A stretch of DNA of 64,000 nt, taken from positions 1,798,001 through 1,862,000 of the forward strand of contig JACCLO010000004.1 in assembly GCA_029448655.1 (NCBI GenBank), in the 5' to 3' direction. Source of the stretch: Wolfiporia cocos. Taxonomy: Eukaryota; Basidiomycota; Agaricomycetes; Polyporales; Phaeolaceae. The position numbers and the translations under genes were made by a program. How positions within the stretch are numbered: the first letter of the stretch is position 1; every line of letters starts with the position of its first letter. Below, in pieces: positions 23,292 to 33,886 of the stretch. The notes beneath the pieces were generated by a model. The model was given only the letters and a program-made list of their open reading frames with translations. It was not told the origin of the DNA and did not search any database.

Positions 23292-25887
23292 GGTGCCTGA
23301 CTTCCTGTTCTCCGGCTGCCACCGAGCGCTGCGCGGTAATGTTGTAGCTTTAGCTTCAATCTATCTGTCAATCGTTGTGACTTGTCCGTTGCTCAGATCA
23401 GGCTTCCTCTCCACCCGCTGTGGGCTGGAAGGCGTGATAGTAAGCCGCCTCACTCAATTTGCTTCGCATCGGTGCGATATGTGCCTGTATCTCGGCTAGT
23501 TGTTCCAGGTGCGCTCGATATGGTTGCTTCGTCGCCGCTCAATGCGCGGATTACTTGGCGCTGTGTAGATTGCTGCCGTTTTGCGCAACCGCTCATGCAC
23601 GTTGTCACGCGCATACGCTGCGGGAAGTGCTTCTCCCCGACCCGATTATGACAATCAATGCCTCGGATCCGCTTCTAGCTTCGGCAGTTGCGTGGGTTGA
23701 ACGCACAACTACCGTGGATAAGCTATGATATACGCGGGTTGCCGCGCTGATCCCTCATTACCGCCTGGTTTGCAAATATGAGCCAACTTCCTTCATTTCG
23801 CAAGGTTTCGGGGTTAGCGCCGCTTCGCATGAGCTTGGCGATTTCGTGCAGACATGAATCTGTCACTCCAGTAATCCGTCACTCCAGTAATACAGGTAAA
23901 TGTTTGCAGTGGTGACAGCAGTCGCCAGCGGGGAGCAGCCTCTAGCTGCCAGCTGGAATATTGCCCGGCTCCGAACCCTGTGAATATGTGTTGCTGCCGT
24001 AAGTTTGCATCCAGGCTTTACGCAATTCATTCTTCATGCTCCACAGCGCACATGGGTAAAGCAGATCTGTGATATTGTGTGGACGACATATTGATACCGA
24101 AGACAAATGTATGGAAGCCACAGCGAGCGGGCCGCAGCCCACTACGACATATTCGTCTAAATCAACGGATACACGTCATTTAGCCTTGAAGCTTGAAGCT
24201 TGACATGCATGGACGGTGCTTTGTGCGAATAGTGGACCTCACTCATAATCTTCCAGGTTTCTACTGTCCAAAGGCGGCATTCTACTTGATTGGCGCCGTT
24301 GGCGCCGTTGTTATGATGCATACGTTGACAGCTTCAGTAACAACTTCAAACATCGTGCACAATTCATTCCTCCTTACTCTCAGCTCCTCACAAGCTGGTG
24401 CTGACTTGCTGGCCTAGAGCTGTCCCGTCTGTATCTGCCCCTTCAGTAATATCTGATCAAACGAGCAGTAGACATGATACCCTCCGGCCCTTATGATCAG
24501 TCAGATTATTGCTCGTCACTGTTGTCTTTATGATAATGCTTAGTGAAGAACAGGGGTACTCAGTCAGTGCGTGCCAGGACCTGCCTATAGCTGTTCCACA
24601 GGTCCTGCAGGAGAACAGCAAAGCAGGCTATTTCTTGGGCCATGCTTCGGAAAGCTCATGAGTATATCAATTATAAGACACGACACGACTTTCCTTATCA
24701 CGAAGGGAGTGTGGTAACGAAGGAGCGGGGTCAAAACTGCTGGGCTTTCTGCTCACAGTCTGCTTTGTGGTATCTACAACTCAAGAGCAGCACGACCTCA
24801 GAGCTTTCTCAATCTCGTCTAGATTCAGGTTTTCAACGTTGAGGAATCTCAGTTGGTCTGTCGCGCAGAGAAATGACTGATGTAGACCAAGACACAAGGC
24901 ATTGCATCCGATACCGCGCCTTGACAAGGTACCGCTTTGCACGACTGGCCAATCTACTAGTATCTGACGCAATTATAGGCATAAATCATCGCAGTCCGCT
25001 GCAATCAGTCGTACTGCGCATCTGTGGTCTGTGGGAGCTACACCTGCAACTGCCACGTTTGACAGGGTCGGATGGCCGATCATCATTTCTTCGATATTGG
25101 AAAATATATCTGAGTCTCTAACTGCTCTCCTTATACGTATATCAGCGGTGTTCGTTTTCATCGCTTCCACATCCACATCTCATGCATGTTTCCAGGAACA
25201 TGTTACCCAAATGCAATTGATCGCATTTGGTGAATTATCTCACGGGACATGCTCATACCCATCCTTTCCATATCATAGACAACCCTACTGCCAACAGTGT
25301 GTGCAGCGCAGTGTGAGTTCATTATCTATTTGACTTTTGAGCGGCGTGCATTCTCCCTGTTGAAACAACAATGAGACGAGTGAATCCAGTATCGCGTTTG
25401 GACCTGTGAACAATGAGGGGCAAACGCATGAAGCACGATTTGAGCGACTGAATACCATTTCGCCCTTGGTGGCACCATTTCCGCCCCTAACCCCCGATGT
25501 GCGCACGACCTTCAGGCACGCGCAAGCTCGCCTACAGCAAATCCAAGTTCCAACAAATACCTCCGTCAATCACGGATACACCGTGTTGTATGGCAGCATA
25601 CAATCAACGCATTATTTTTAGAGAGTACGGATTCAAGCAAGTATTCTACTGCCGACGTCTAATACTGACATGTTGACAGGAAGGATATGTCATGAAACGG
25701 TGAGCATAGGCATCTGGCCAGCGTTATTGCACTATAATTATCTGGCTCACTGTCAGCGACGCGCTACATAGGACGTGATACGTAGGCATGTGCAGCACCC
25801 CTGGGACATAAAGAGAACGCCTCTGACGGGGTGCAAGCCAAATTCCTTCTCCCACTCGCTAGTAACAGACCCATATCTCTCGCAACC
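23292..25887. other. 2.6-kb gene-poor stretch
   Basis: No gene supported. It contains a 16-bp direct repeat (listed next) and short slippage repeats such as ttggcgccg twice near 24290-24310. On the minus strand at about 24973-25176 there is a weak resemblance to an acyl-CoA ligase C-terminal segment, without start, splice sites or neighbouring domains. The distal part is the promoter of the secreted protein at 25888. Confidence 0.45.
23862..23891. repeat. 16-bp direct repeat, two copies
   Basis: gtcactccagtaatcc is repeated head to tail (second copy gtcactccagtaatac). Probably replication slippage. Confidence 0.7.
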
Positions 25888-26109
25888 ATGAAGTTAGCCT
25901 ATACATTCGTAGCTTGTGCCATTACGCTCATGCAGATTGCCGCTGCAAGTCCCGCTCCTAGTTCGTATTTATCTTCGTAAAATTCAAGAAGCAGCTGGGC
26001 CTTGAGCTATTGACTTCTCCACATTACAGATCCCATTTATGGTGTTCCACCCGAGTGTGAAAAATGCGTGGTAGACGGCACGGTATTGTGCTGCGTCATT
26101 GATAAGTAG
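25888..26109 (+). CDS. small secreted cysteine-containing protein (50 aa)
   Basis: Two exons (25888-25960 and 26030-26109) encode 50 residues. The first 21 (MKLAYTFVACAITLMQIAAA-S) are a signal peptide followed by SPAP. The mature part NPIYGVPPECEKCVVDGTVL ends CCVIDK, with four cysteines in a C-x2-C...CC pattern that could form two disulphides. The start is supported by the signal peptide and the splice by a clean donor and acceptor. No family recognised; it looks like the small secreted proteins common in basidiomycete secretomes. Too short to be found reliably without splicing. Confidence 0.65.
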
Positions 26110-26759
26110 GCGAGTGCTTGTGGCGATTATTATGGTGATTTTCTACTACTGAGAAATTGATTCAGAGAGTTCGACCATCGCACTGCTACGTCTGAGAACG
26201 CTGGTCAATCTATGTACTAGGAGATGCACATAGAGTCCAATGTAACCAAAGTCTGCATTCTGTGCAAGTCCTTGAGATTCTGTGGAATCTCCAACGGATC
26301 TCCTTGATCGAAGCGATGGACGTGTCCAAGGATTCATGGAGTCAATATTCACGATATCGTTTACGGCAACTGTGCGGCGCTGGGAATTATATTTCTCGAT
26401 TCCGTTCGGATGGATTGTCGATAGCTAGCCTGAGCTCACGAGCTACGCACAGCCGCACTGGGTACGCCGCTCTCAGGTGGCGGAACTTAGATAGTCTGTC
26501 CGTAGAAATTAGGATCAAATCAAAAGCATGTCATGTCTATTTAAAAATCTTTCACCGCTGTGCAGTGTTGATATACCGCCAGGTGAACGAACTGTCATGA
26601 TGTATCCATGGGCCGTCTGATGAGCGCTATCGGGCCTTTGTGCTGTGTGATCCACCGTCATGTCTTATTCCGTGAGCAGACACAATACTTTAGGATTAAA
26701 GAACATGTATCGACGTGGTGTCAATCTGCACTCTTCGAATCGTCAAGATACGCACCTCC
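26110..26759. other. intergenic, downstream of the small secreted protein
   Basis: About 0.65 kb with no supported gene. Confidence 0.4.
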
Positions 26760-26922
26760 TCTGGTCCGAAATTGTCATCGCAAAGTTCGAAAAGCAGCTG
26801 GACTTCCAGTTGATGACTTCTTCGATACAGGTCCCAGTGAGGGCTCCACTGCCTTGATTGACGGTTACGAAGTCTATTGTTATGATTGCGGCACAAAAGG
26901 TGGACTGTGCTTTACTGCCTAG
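26760..26922 (+). pseudogene. possible relic of a second small secreted protein gene
   Basis: From about 26780 the sequence resembles the intron and exon 2 of the gene at 25888. The stretch gaaaagcagctggacttcc followed by tgatgacttcttcgatacag parallels the intron before exon 2 there. It leads to an open segment ending VYCYDCGTKGGLCFTA with the same Cys spacing idea (C-x2-C...C). No signal-peptide exon could be found upstream, so this is probably a decayed or truncated duplicate. The similarity was judged by eye. Confidence 0.3.
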
Positions 26923-26999
26923 CCTAGATAATGCGACCGTCAACGAGAAGGCGAGGAATCACGGCTATCACTATGAGGGTTTGCTGATACCTTGTGCTA

Positions 27000-27536
27000 C
27001 AGTTGAAGACCTCATAATGCATAACGGTGGTGACCGGATTTCTTCATGCATTATGAGGTCTTATGCAGTATCAAATTTGTCACAAGATGTCACATTATGT
27101 GACCCAGCGTGACTCCGTAGAAATAACATAGCTATGTATCCCAGTATCTATCTAGTGTTACTTGTTTCATTGATGTGAGGTCAGCCTTGTGAAGATGAGC
27201 ACAGAACTTGCACAGCTGTTGCAGTGTGAGCACCAAGATGCCGTCTGTTTCGGCAACTTTGCAGCCTCGAGCGGTCGCTGTGTGTCACGTGAAAGGGCGA
27301 ACCGTGCAAGCCGAAATTGGATTATTTGCTTTGATTTTGCACCGTGATGTTCGCAAACAAAATATTTATTACTATATATGGCAGATCTACTAATGCATAA
27401 TTGCCTGATTGCTTATACATTATGCGATATGAGATTCCATGCATAAATCCCTGCAAACGAGGTCGGTGACCACGTCAGGCCATGCATTATGAGGTCTTAT
27501 GCATTATGAGGTTATGCATTATGAGGTCTTCAACTG
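27000..27536. mobile_element. TA-flanked MITE with perfect 26-bp terminal inverted repeats
   Basis: The left end 27000-27025 (cagttgaagacctcataatg plus cataac) and right end 27511-27536 are exact reverse complements. Both are flanked by the dinucleotide TA (26998-26999 and 27537-27538). The subterminal motif atgcattatgaggtctt recurs inside: once near 27045 and twice more at 27483-27510. No open frame of interest lies inside. Perfect ends, a TA duplication and a length of 537 bp indicate a non-autonomous Tc1/mariner-type element (inference). Perfect identity of the ends suggests recent activity. Confidence 0.85.
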
Positions 27537-27538
27537 TA

Positions 27539-28386
27539 TTGATCCAGCGAGTCCAACCCTTGCACTCTTAAGGCTGAACAGGCTAGTCGATATTTAGGTG
27601 CGCCGCATTTAGTCCAATTGAAGACATTTATCCCAACTGATTCTGTCGGTTAGCCGGCGGAATTCGCCACTGTTCACCCCAATCATTATCTATTCCAGCA
27701 CTTCGATTTCGAGGTGCCAAATGCATATTAACCCCTTTGTCTCGTTCTTCATGCTACTGTTACCGGATTACATTGGCAGGCTTGCCAATTAACCTGCGAG
27801 CCACCAAAAGTTGCGGGCGCGCCTTCCTCAGAACATAAATAGTTTACTTACATTGTTTTTACTTCAAGATCAACAGTGGTTCGAATTAAAGTGACCATAT
27901 TGCGTGTCTTATGCATGAACATACCTCTCGATTGTGAGAAAGTTATACATGCACCGTCATGATGGATATTGGAAGCCACTGAGTCTGGCACAGCTCCTGG
28001 CGGATTAAACGGCGTACTCGCAGCGATCTGATGAATGAGTACATAGATATCTGAGTTGTTTCCATGAAACTGTGTACTGAGCCATTTACAGTAGAAAGGA
28101 TATGTCACATCGCAGTCACAGCGCGTCGAGTGTGACATGTGACTCACGAGGAAAGTCAGCGGCGCGGCGGTGCGCACCTTACGCACGACTGCGAGCTGAA
28201 CGGTGTGCACGTTGCCCTCGAGCCGCAGACTGATGATCCTGGCCGGCTGGAGCTAAGAGGCAACCACGGAAAATCAGACGTGCTGAGCGCCACCGCTGCA
28301 GTATTGGAGTTTGGGCGGCTTGACTCGGTGAACACCGAACATCCTTGTACGCTGTCGTCACCGTGCGCGGCCTCAGCTAGCATACA
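27539..28386. other. intergenic, MITE to SIP5
   Basis: About 0.85 kb; the distal part is the SIP5 promoter. A frame on the minus strand (27848-28210) has no recognisable features. Confidence 0.45.
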
Positions 28387-30217
28387 ATGGGCAACAGCGC
28401 CTCGTCTGGCCGCGGCCATCACGAAGAGACCGTCGACTTTGGCCATCTTACCCCTCAGGGCATCTATACCGGGTCCAGAGACTGGAACCAGACTGTCGTA
28501 GCCCAGCTCATCTGCGAGCGCAAGCTCGCACCCTTCTACCGGCCGCTCGAAGACTACGACGAGTCCTGGGACGACGAGCAGATCCTCGCGCACAGAAAGG
28601 AGCCGTCCGAGGCGGACGGCGCGCAAGCCGAGTCGAGCACCTCGCGTGCCGAGTCGTCCTCGGGCTCCATCACTTCCAAGTCGTACAAGCGGGGGCACGC
28701 GAACAACGGCTCGAAGGACGTCGGACGACACCCCGAGGCGGCAATATACAGGGGCGCGGTCGAGTGTCCGATCTGCTTCCTGGTGCGCCGTCTTTGTTGC
28801 TCCGTGCCGCGCGCGCTCACGCGTGTGCCCAGTACTACCCGCCGAACATCAACCACTCGCGATGTTGTGATCAGGCGATCTGCACAGAGTGTTTCGTGCA
28901 GATCAAACGCGCGGAGCCCAACCCCACGCATCTCGTCTCTGAGCCGGCATCATGCCCGTACTGTGTCCAGGAGAACTTTGGAGTCGTGTACACGCCGCCG
29001 CCATGGCGCACCGGATCGGATAGCAATGGGGCGGTGCGTCACATATGTTATCAGCCAGATGCACCACTCATGCCCCTCAGGCCCCGCCATCGTGGTCAGA
29101 TCCCCCCAAGCAGCCGGACCCGACGTCTACCATGAAGCGCCCGCGCAAGAGCTTCGGGGCAGATAGTCCGGAGGTCGTCACCGTAGGTGAGTGGACCGGT
29201 GACTTCCATGCATCGCGAGTGCTCAGCTGCCACTAGACCAAGTGCATCCGGATTGGGAAGCGAAGCTGGCTGCAGTGCGGCAGGCAGTCGCGCGGCGTGC
29301 CAACAGACGGATCATCATGCGGCAGGTGGGCGACCGCCTCATCCCTGTCGGCATCAGCAGCGGGCGCGTGCACCCGCTCCAGGGCGAGGACGGCCAGGCG
29401 GAGCCGGCGGAGGGCGAGCGGACCTCGCGCCGGTCGCGGCGGAGGCAGCAGCAGAACCAGGACTTTAACCAGCTCCTCGGCACGATGGGTCTGGGCGGGC
29501 AGGATCTTGAGGAGGTGCGCCTACCGATCTGGGCTTTTTGTCCTCGTCTGACATGCGTGTGGTGTGCAGCTGATGGTAATGGAAGCGATGCGGCTATCGC
29601 TGCTTGAGCACGAGGAGCAACAGCGGCGCCAGCGGGAGGAAGAAGAGAAGAAGAAGAAGGCGGCTGCGCAAGGCAGTGGGCCCGCTTCTGCCGAGGCGAG
29701 TGAGGGTGCAGGCTCGTCCTCGGCAGCGCAAGCTGACGTCGGCACCGCTGCAATCCCCGACGCGGCGAGCGCGTCGTCGACATTTGTCCCTTCTGTCCCA
29801 GAGCAATCTACAGGAAGCACCAGCACGACTAGCACGCCCTCTAATGCGGCCGGAACTCCTACTTCGACTAGCGTGAATTCCGCACCGACTGCCAATGATG
29901 ACCACGATACTCCGGAGACCCCTATTGCTTCTGAACCCACGAATGACACCCCGAGCGAAGAGTCGGACGAGGTGCCTGTGTCGCAGGTGCACGCACCAGT
30001 AGGACCATCCGATGAAGCAGATGCTGACGGCGGCGTCCCCATCCTCCATGCACTGCCTATGGATCGTCAGGACTCCCTGGCCTCGTCGCTCGCTCCCTCA
30101 TCTGCTTATGATGTTCTCTCCTCCTCGCCCGAGTCCAGCATATCGCACAAGCCGCTCCTGCGCTCGCGCCCACCCACGCCACTCGCGGCAGAGCCGAGCA
30201 CGACCGCTACCACATAA
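28387..30217 (+). CDS. SIP5: SIP5-like RING-finger protein
   Basis: Fungal Sip5 family; in yeast Sip5 binds the Snf1 kinase and the Reg1/Glc7 phosphatase and bears on glucose signalling. It starts [20 protein letters not shown] (possible N-myristoylation, Gly2). [20 protein letters not shown] is the conserved N-terminal block. A RING-like zinc domain is split by an intron: VECPICFL / [26 protein letters not shown]... and [21 protein letters not shown] second conserved block reads [20 protein letters not shown] and [37 protein letters not shown] resembles a ubiquitin-interacting motif, followed by a Lys/Glu coiled coil and a long Ser/Thr-rich tail ending at TAA 30215-30217. Intact. Confidence 0.85.
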
Positions 30218-30580
30218 CATGATCGTATCTACTGAGCCCCGCGAACATACTTTGAGATGCGCGAAGACGCGGAGCTACGGAGGTTCTCGAGGATGTTCAG
30301 AGCGGAGGTGGACTTTGTGTACTGCTCGAAGAGTGTAGTCTAGTATTTAGATTTCCGCATCGTCTGTTCTGTCGTGTTTTCTGTGCCATATAATATATTC
30401 CACTCTGCTGATACTGGCTCAACCCGTACTGTATCGAGCTACTCTACCTCAATTAGAACTCATTATTCTGTCCACTGTGAATTGTAAGCGAAGGCATTGT
30501 GGCAGTAGGCTCCTTTCGGCAATAAGCCACAGCTTCGCGGATGCCCGGCCCGGATCGATCACTGACCAGGACCACCACCG
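30218..30580. other. intergenic, SIP5 to mutarotase-like gene
   Basis: About 0.36 kb, tandem orientation; terminator and promoter only. Confidence 0.5.
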
Positions 30581-31077
30581 ATGTCTATACCCCATACCAA
30601 GCGCGTCTGCCAGATTATCAAGGTCTAGCCCAGCTCTGCGAAACACTGACCATCGCTCATACGATAACATACACGCGATCGTGCAGCTGAAGCCGGAGGC
30701 GGAAGCGGAGTACAAGGCCTTGCACGCCGCCGCCTGGCCAGGGGTGCTCGCGGCGCTCGCGCGCCACCACATTGCTGACTACTCGATACACTACTACCCG
30801 CCGATGCGCCTGCTCATCGCGCACTTCAAGTACACCGGCACGGACTTTGAGCGCGACATGGAAGAGATGGCGCAAGATGAGAAGACGAGGCGGTGGTGGA
30901 AGGTCACGGACGGCATGCAGGAGAGCTTTGTGGAGGGCGCGGAGGGGAGCGGGGGAGACGGGCCGTGGTGGCTGGTGAGTCCGACGGCGAGTGGTTGGAT
31001 GGTCGTAGCTGAGATGAGCTCGCGCGTAGGATCTCGAAGAGGTTTTCAGATTCGAGGGGAGTGCGGGATTGCCGTGA
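30581..31077 (+). CDS. L-rhamnose mutarotase-like protein (DUF718 fold)
   Basis: A small enzyme that would interconvert alpha and beta anomers of L-rhamnose (RhaM family). Three exons (30581-30622, 30687-30974, 31030-31077) give 125 residues. It begins MSIPHTKRVCQIIKLKPEAE, then LHAAAWPGVLAALARHHIAD, YSIHYY, LIAHFKYTG, then TRRWWKVTDGMQESF, GPWWLDLEEVFRFEG and a short tail. The family hallmarks are conserved: the AAWPGV His/Trp region, YSI, RWW, and the C-terminal EEVFRFE. An acidic/Gly insert (EGAEGSGGDG) lengthens it over the usual ~105 residues. The last exon is only 48 nt, and without splicing the conserved C-terminus is lost. No rhamnose pathway genes are nearby. Confidence 0.83.
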
Positions 31078-31287
31078 CGCGTTCTAGCCGCTGTACGCCG
31101 CGCGCGAGGATCATCAACGTCTCGACCACGTACCTTGCAGTTCCGATTCGAGTCCGCAGCAGTATGATAAGCCATGAAAGGCCGAAATAAATGAGACGTT
31201 GCGCGTAGTATAATGGTTACAAGTGATGCTTGGTGCATGAGAGTACGTATACATGTTCCCGCCCTTTTGAATCGGCGCTGGATCGCA

Positions 31288-31996
31288 TCATGAACGCGTC
31301 GGCCGGTCGGCCCATATAGGTTTGGCAGAATCGGGGTCGTTGAGCTAGGAACACAGACGATCGACTTTGTAAGACAGATATTGACGACGATGGCTCTCAC
31401 CTGCGCATCTGCTTGCTGTTGTGTGGCCTGCTCCGCGGCGCGTGCGGCGCGCCATCGTGCGCGGTTGGCATCGACCTTACGTTGTATTTCTGGCGACATT
31501 TTCTGCAGTATGATATCGATTGTCAACACGAGGAGCGTACGATATAGATAAGGGACAGGGTTAGGAGGCGGTCGGTAACACTCGTCTCCATACATCGCGG
31601 ACAGGAGTCCGTCGTTACGCGCCATAGGTCCAAGCGTAAGCATGTTGGTTCTGGAACCCAAGACATCACGGAGTAGAAAGCCGGAAGCGTATTCGGCAAG
31701 CTTTCAAGGAACATTATGCGCGATCTAACCGAAAATGCACTCACTTTGTACAATTCTTCTTCGGTTGGTGTCGTAGCTGCAGACCGTCATATATCAGTGT
31801 CCTATGGTGTAGTAATGCTATCGCACACGCACTTGTCATGATCACATATCCTAAACCGACCACTGCGCGCGCACATGTGCCCGCAGGTCGCCCGAGACGA
31901 GAGTCCAATGTTCAGCAGCGATTAACGATTCTGGGAATGAAGCATACATGCGCCTGTGGCCAGAGTCATCCTGAACCAAGGGAACGAGCCAGACAT
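31288..31996 (-). CDS. CBP4: CBP4-like assembly factor of cytochrome bc1 complex
   Basis: CBP4 is a small mitochondrial inner-membrane chaperone that, with Cbp3/Cbp6, helps assemble cytochrome b into complex III. I rebuilt five small exons: 31996-31948, 31862-31833, 31776-31745, 31502-31401 and 31344-31288. The product is 89 residues. It begins MSGSFPWFRMTLATGALVGL and continues GYVIM (single membrane segment). Then come the family signature TTTTPTEEELYKKMSPEIQR, KVDANRARW, a coiled helix, and the C-terminal motif AKPIWADRP. All junctions use GT-AG and keep frame. Convergent with the mutarotase-like gene. Because no exon exceeds about 100 nt, this gene is easily missed. Confidence 0.88.
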
Positions 31997-32250
31997 TTCC
32001 GCAGCAGATGGGGTCGCGAACAGTGTTCCGGATTAGGCAAAACCCGACGCAGCGTTGCGGGGTCGCTTACCTAAGCACGGCTAACAGTGGCGGGCCAGCG
32101 GTGGGCAGACCCTTGGTCTCGACCGCGAATGCGCGTTCTCTGCATTCCCGCCCCGGGCTCGTCTCGATAAGGCCCTCGCTGTCTGTTCCGCCGCCCTCGG
32201 CACGTCCTGTCTCTACGCGTGACTTCCAGGTAGTAATAATCGACTACACA

Positions 32251-33257
32251 ATGCGCCACGGCACTCTCTCGTTTCTCTGGGCTTTCGTTCTTCTGGCGGT
32301 CTGCGGCACCGCGCTTGCGGACTTGGACACGACTGCGCACGATGCGATGCGAAATTCGAGGCATGGGATCTCGCGGAGACACCACGCCGCCAGGGCCCGG
32401 AGGGAGACGGCACCGCGTATCGAGAAACGGTTCAGTGACGCCCGGCTGAGCTTCTACGATGCCGGGCAGAACGCGTGCGGGTCTGTCGACACGGACGCCT
32501 CGTACGTGAGTGCATCCCCGTATGCGCGCGCGCTCGCGCCGACGCGCTAACCCGCGCCCCCAGATCGTCGCGCTGAACTCTGACGTAAGTCCTCTCGCGG
32601 CCTGAGTCGCGTCTCGCGCGTCTGACCGCGCGCAGCAATTCAACAACGGCGAGTACTGCTACAAGCAAATCACGATCACCGCGAACGGCAAGTCGATGCA
32701 AGCGACGATCACGGACGAGGTGCGTTCCTTCCCCGCGCCCGTGCCTGCGTCCCGCTGACGCGTGCCGTCGGCAGTGCCCTGGCTGCCCGCACGGGGGGCT
32801 CGACCTCTCCCGCGGGCTCTTCGACTACTTCGCGCCCGAGTCCGTCGGGATCCTGTACGGCTCGTGGGAGTTCGGCGACGGCGCCGCGCCCTCGACGTCC
32901 AGCACGTGGACGCCCACGACGACGTACACGCCCACGAGCACGTATCAGGCCCCGACGAGCACGTGGACCCCGCCCGCGCCGACGACGACGTGGAGCTCCT
33001 CGTCCGCGTACACGCCGAGCTCGACGTACTCGTCCTACTCGTCCTACTCGAGCTTCAACACCAGCACCAGCACCAGCACCAGCACGTCGGCGGCAAGCAG
33101 CACGCGCGCGCAGACGAGTGCGACGACGAAGAGCGTCGTGTCGGTGCCGAAACCGACGGCGGTGCGGCGCGTGTTGTTCGACACGGGGAACCTGAACCAG
33201 TTCAACATGGCGATCGTCGGGATGAGCGGCCTCGTGGAGGCGGCGAACTGGGCGTGA
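32251..33257 (+). CDS. secreted expansin-like protein, single double-psi beta-barrel
   Basis: A cell-wall-associated RlpA/expansin-like (DPBB, barwin-like) protein without the C-terminal CBM63 of true expansins. Signal peptide MRHGTLSFLWAFVLLAVCGT-ALA; the pro-region carries basic sites (ISRR, RIEKR) suited to Kex2. The barrel is spread over five exons: FYDAGQNACGSVDTDASY / IVALNSD / QFNNGEYCYKQITITANGKS / CPGCPHGGLDLSRGLFDYF / VGILYGSWEF. The Cys pairs and the D-x-C-P-x-C and LDLS motifs are intact. A Ser/Thr-rich (WTPTTTYTPTSTY) O-glycosylation-type tail follows, then a mildly hydrophobic C-terminus (FNMAIVGMSGLVEAANWA) that may be a GPI-like or membrane-associating end. Paralog of the double-barrel gene downstream. 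Confidence 0.85.
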
Positions 33258-33886
33258 GGGCCGGCAACTCAAAACCTCGTTTGGCTTGGGGGACATCTCT
33301 GGGGACTCGTACACGCATATTGCACGGATATTACGACATTGACATGTACGGTACATAATGTACATGCCTCTAATGGGACCTACTTGTTTCGTGACATCAT
33401 GATGCTGCGCTGCTGCGGCCGGCCAGGGCGGGCTGGGGATGCCGTTGTCTGACTTCGTCTGACCGCAGCTTTGCGCCTCCGGGCGGCTCTGCGCACAAGC
33501 GAGCCGTGCCGTCGGGTAATGCAGCTGGCCGAAACTGTGCCAGGAATTATGCCGTGCCTTCCAGGAAACATACTGAGCTCGCAGGACTGCTTAAATATCT
33601 TCCGCGAGCTGGCTGAGGGACTGGAGGCAGTCGAGACTCGAACCACAGCGGTTTCCAAAACGGGTGGCGAGTGCGGGCGATCTCACGTGCTTGGCGTTGT
33701 TAGGGCGCAGTGGCATAGCGAGCGCCTAGTAGCGCTGTTAACGTTGCAATTTCGGTTGCAAGGCTGCTTCGTCTCTTTTGCCTCCCCCACGTTCCCTGGG
33801 TTTTCGTTCCCTTTACCACGCTCCTTGCATACAAAAACAGGCCTACGAATCCACGATCCCACCGTCTCCTTCGTACCATAACCACC
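33258..33886. other. intergenic, between the two expansin-like genes
   Basis: About 0.63 kb. The promoter of the second expansin-like gene lies here; pyrimidine-rich sequence is present just before its start. No gene supported. Confidence 0.5.

Noticed and set aside
24973..25176. minus-strand frame resembling the C-terminal segment of an acyl-CoA ligase (IEEMMIGHPTLSNVAVAGV)
   Set aside because: Only about 20 residues look similar, with no upstream AMP-binding motifs, start codon or splice sites; chance similarity is likely.
32709..33365. 218-residue Arg-rich minus-strand frame and a 198-residue plus-strand frame over the first expansin-like gene
   Set aside because: Both are shadows of the real, spliced gene at 32251-33257, which has a signal peptide, conserved barrel motifs and good splice sites.
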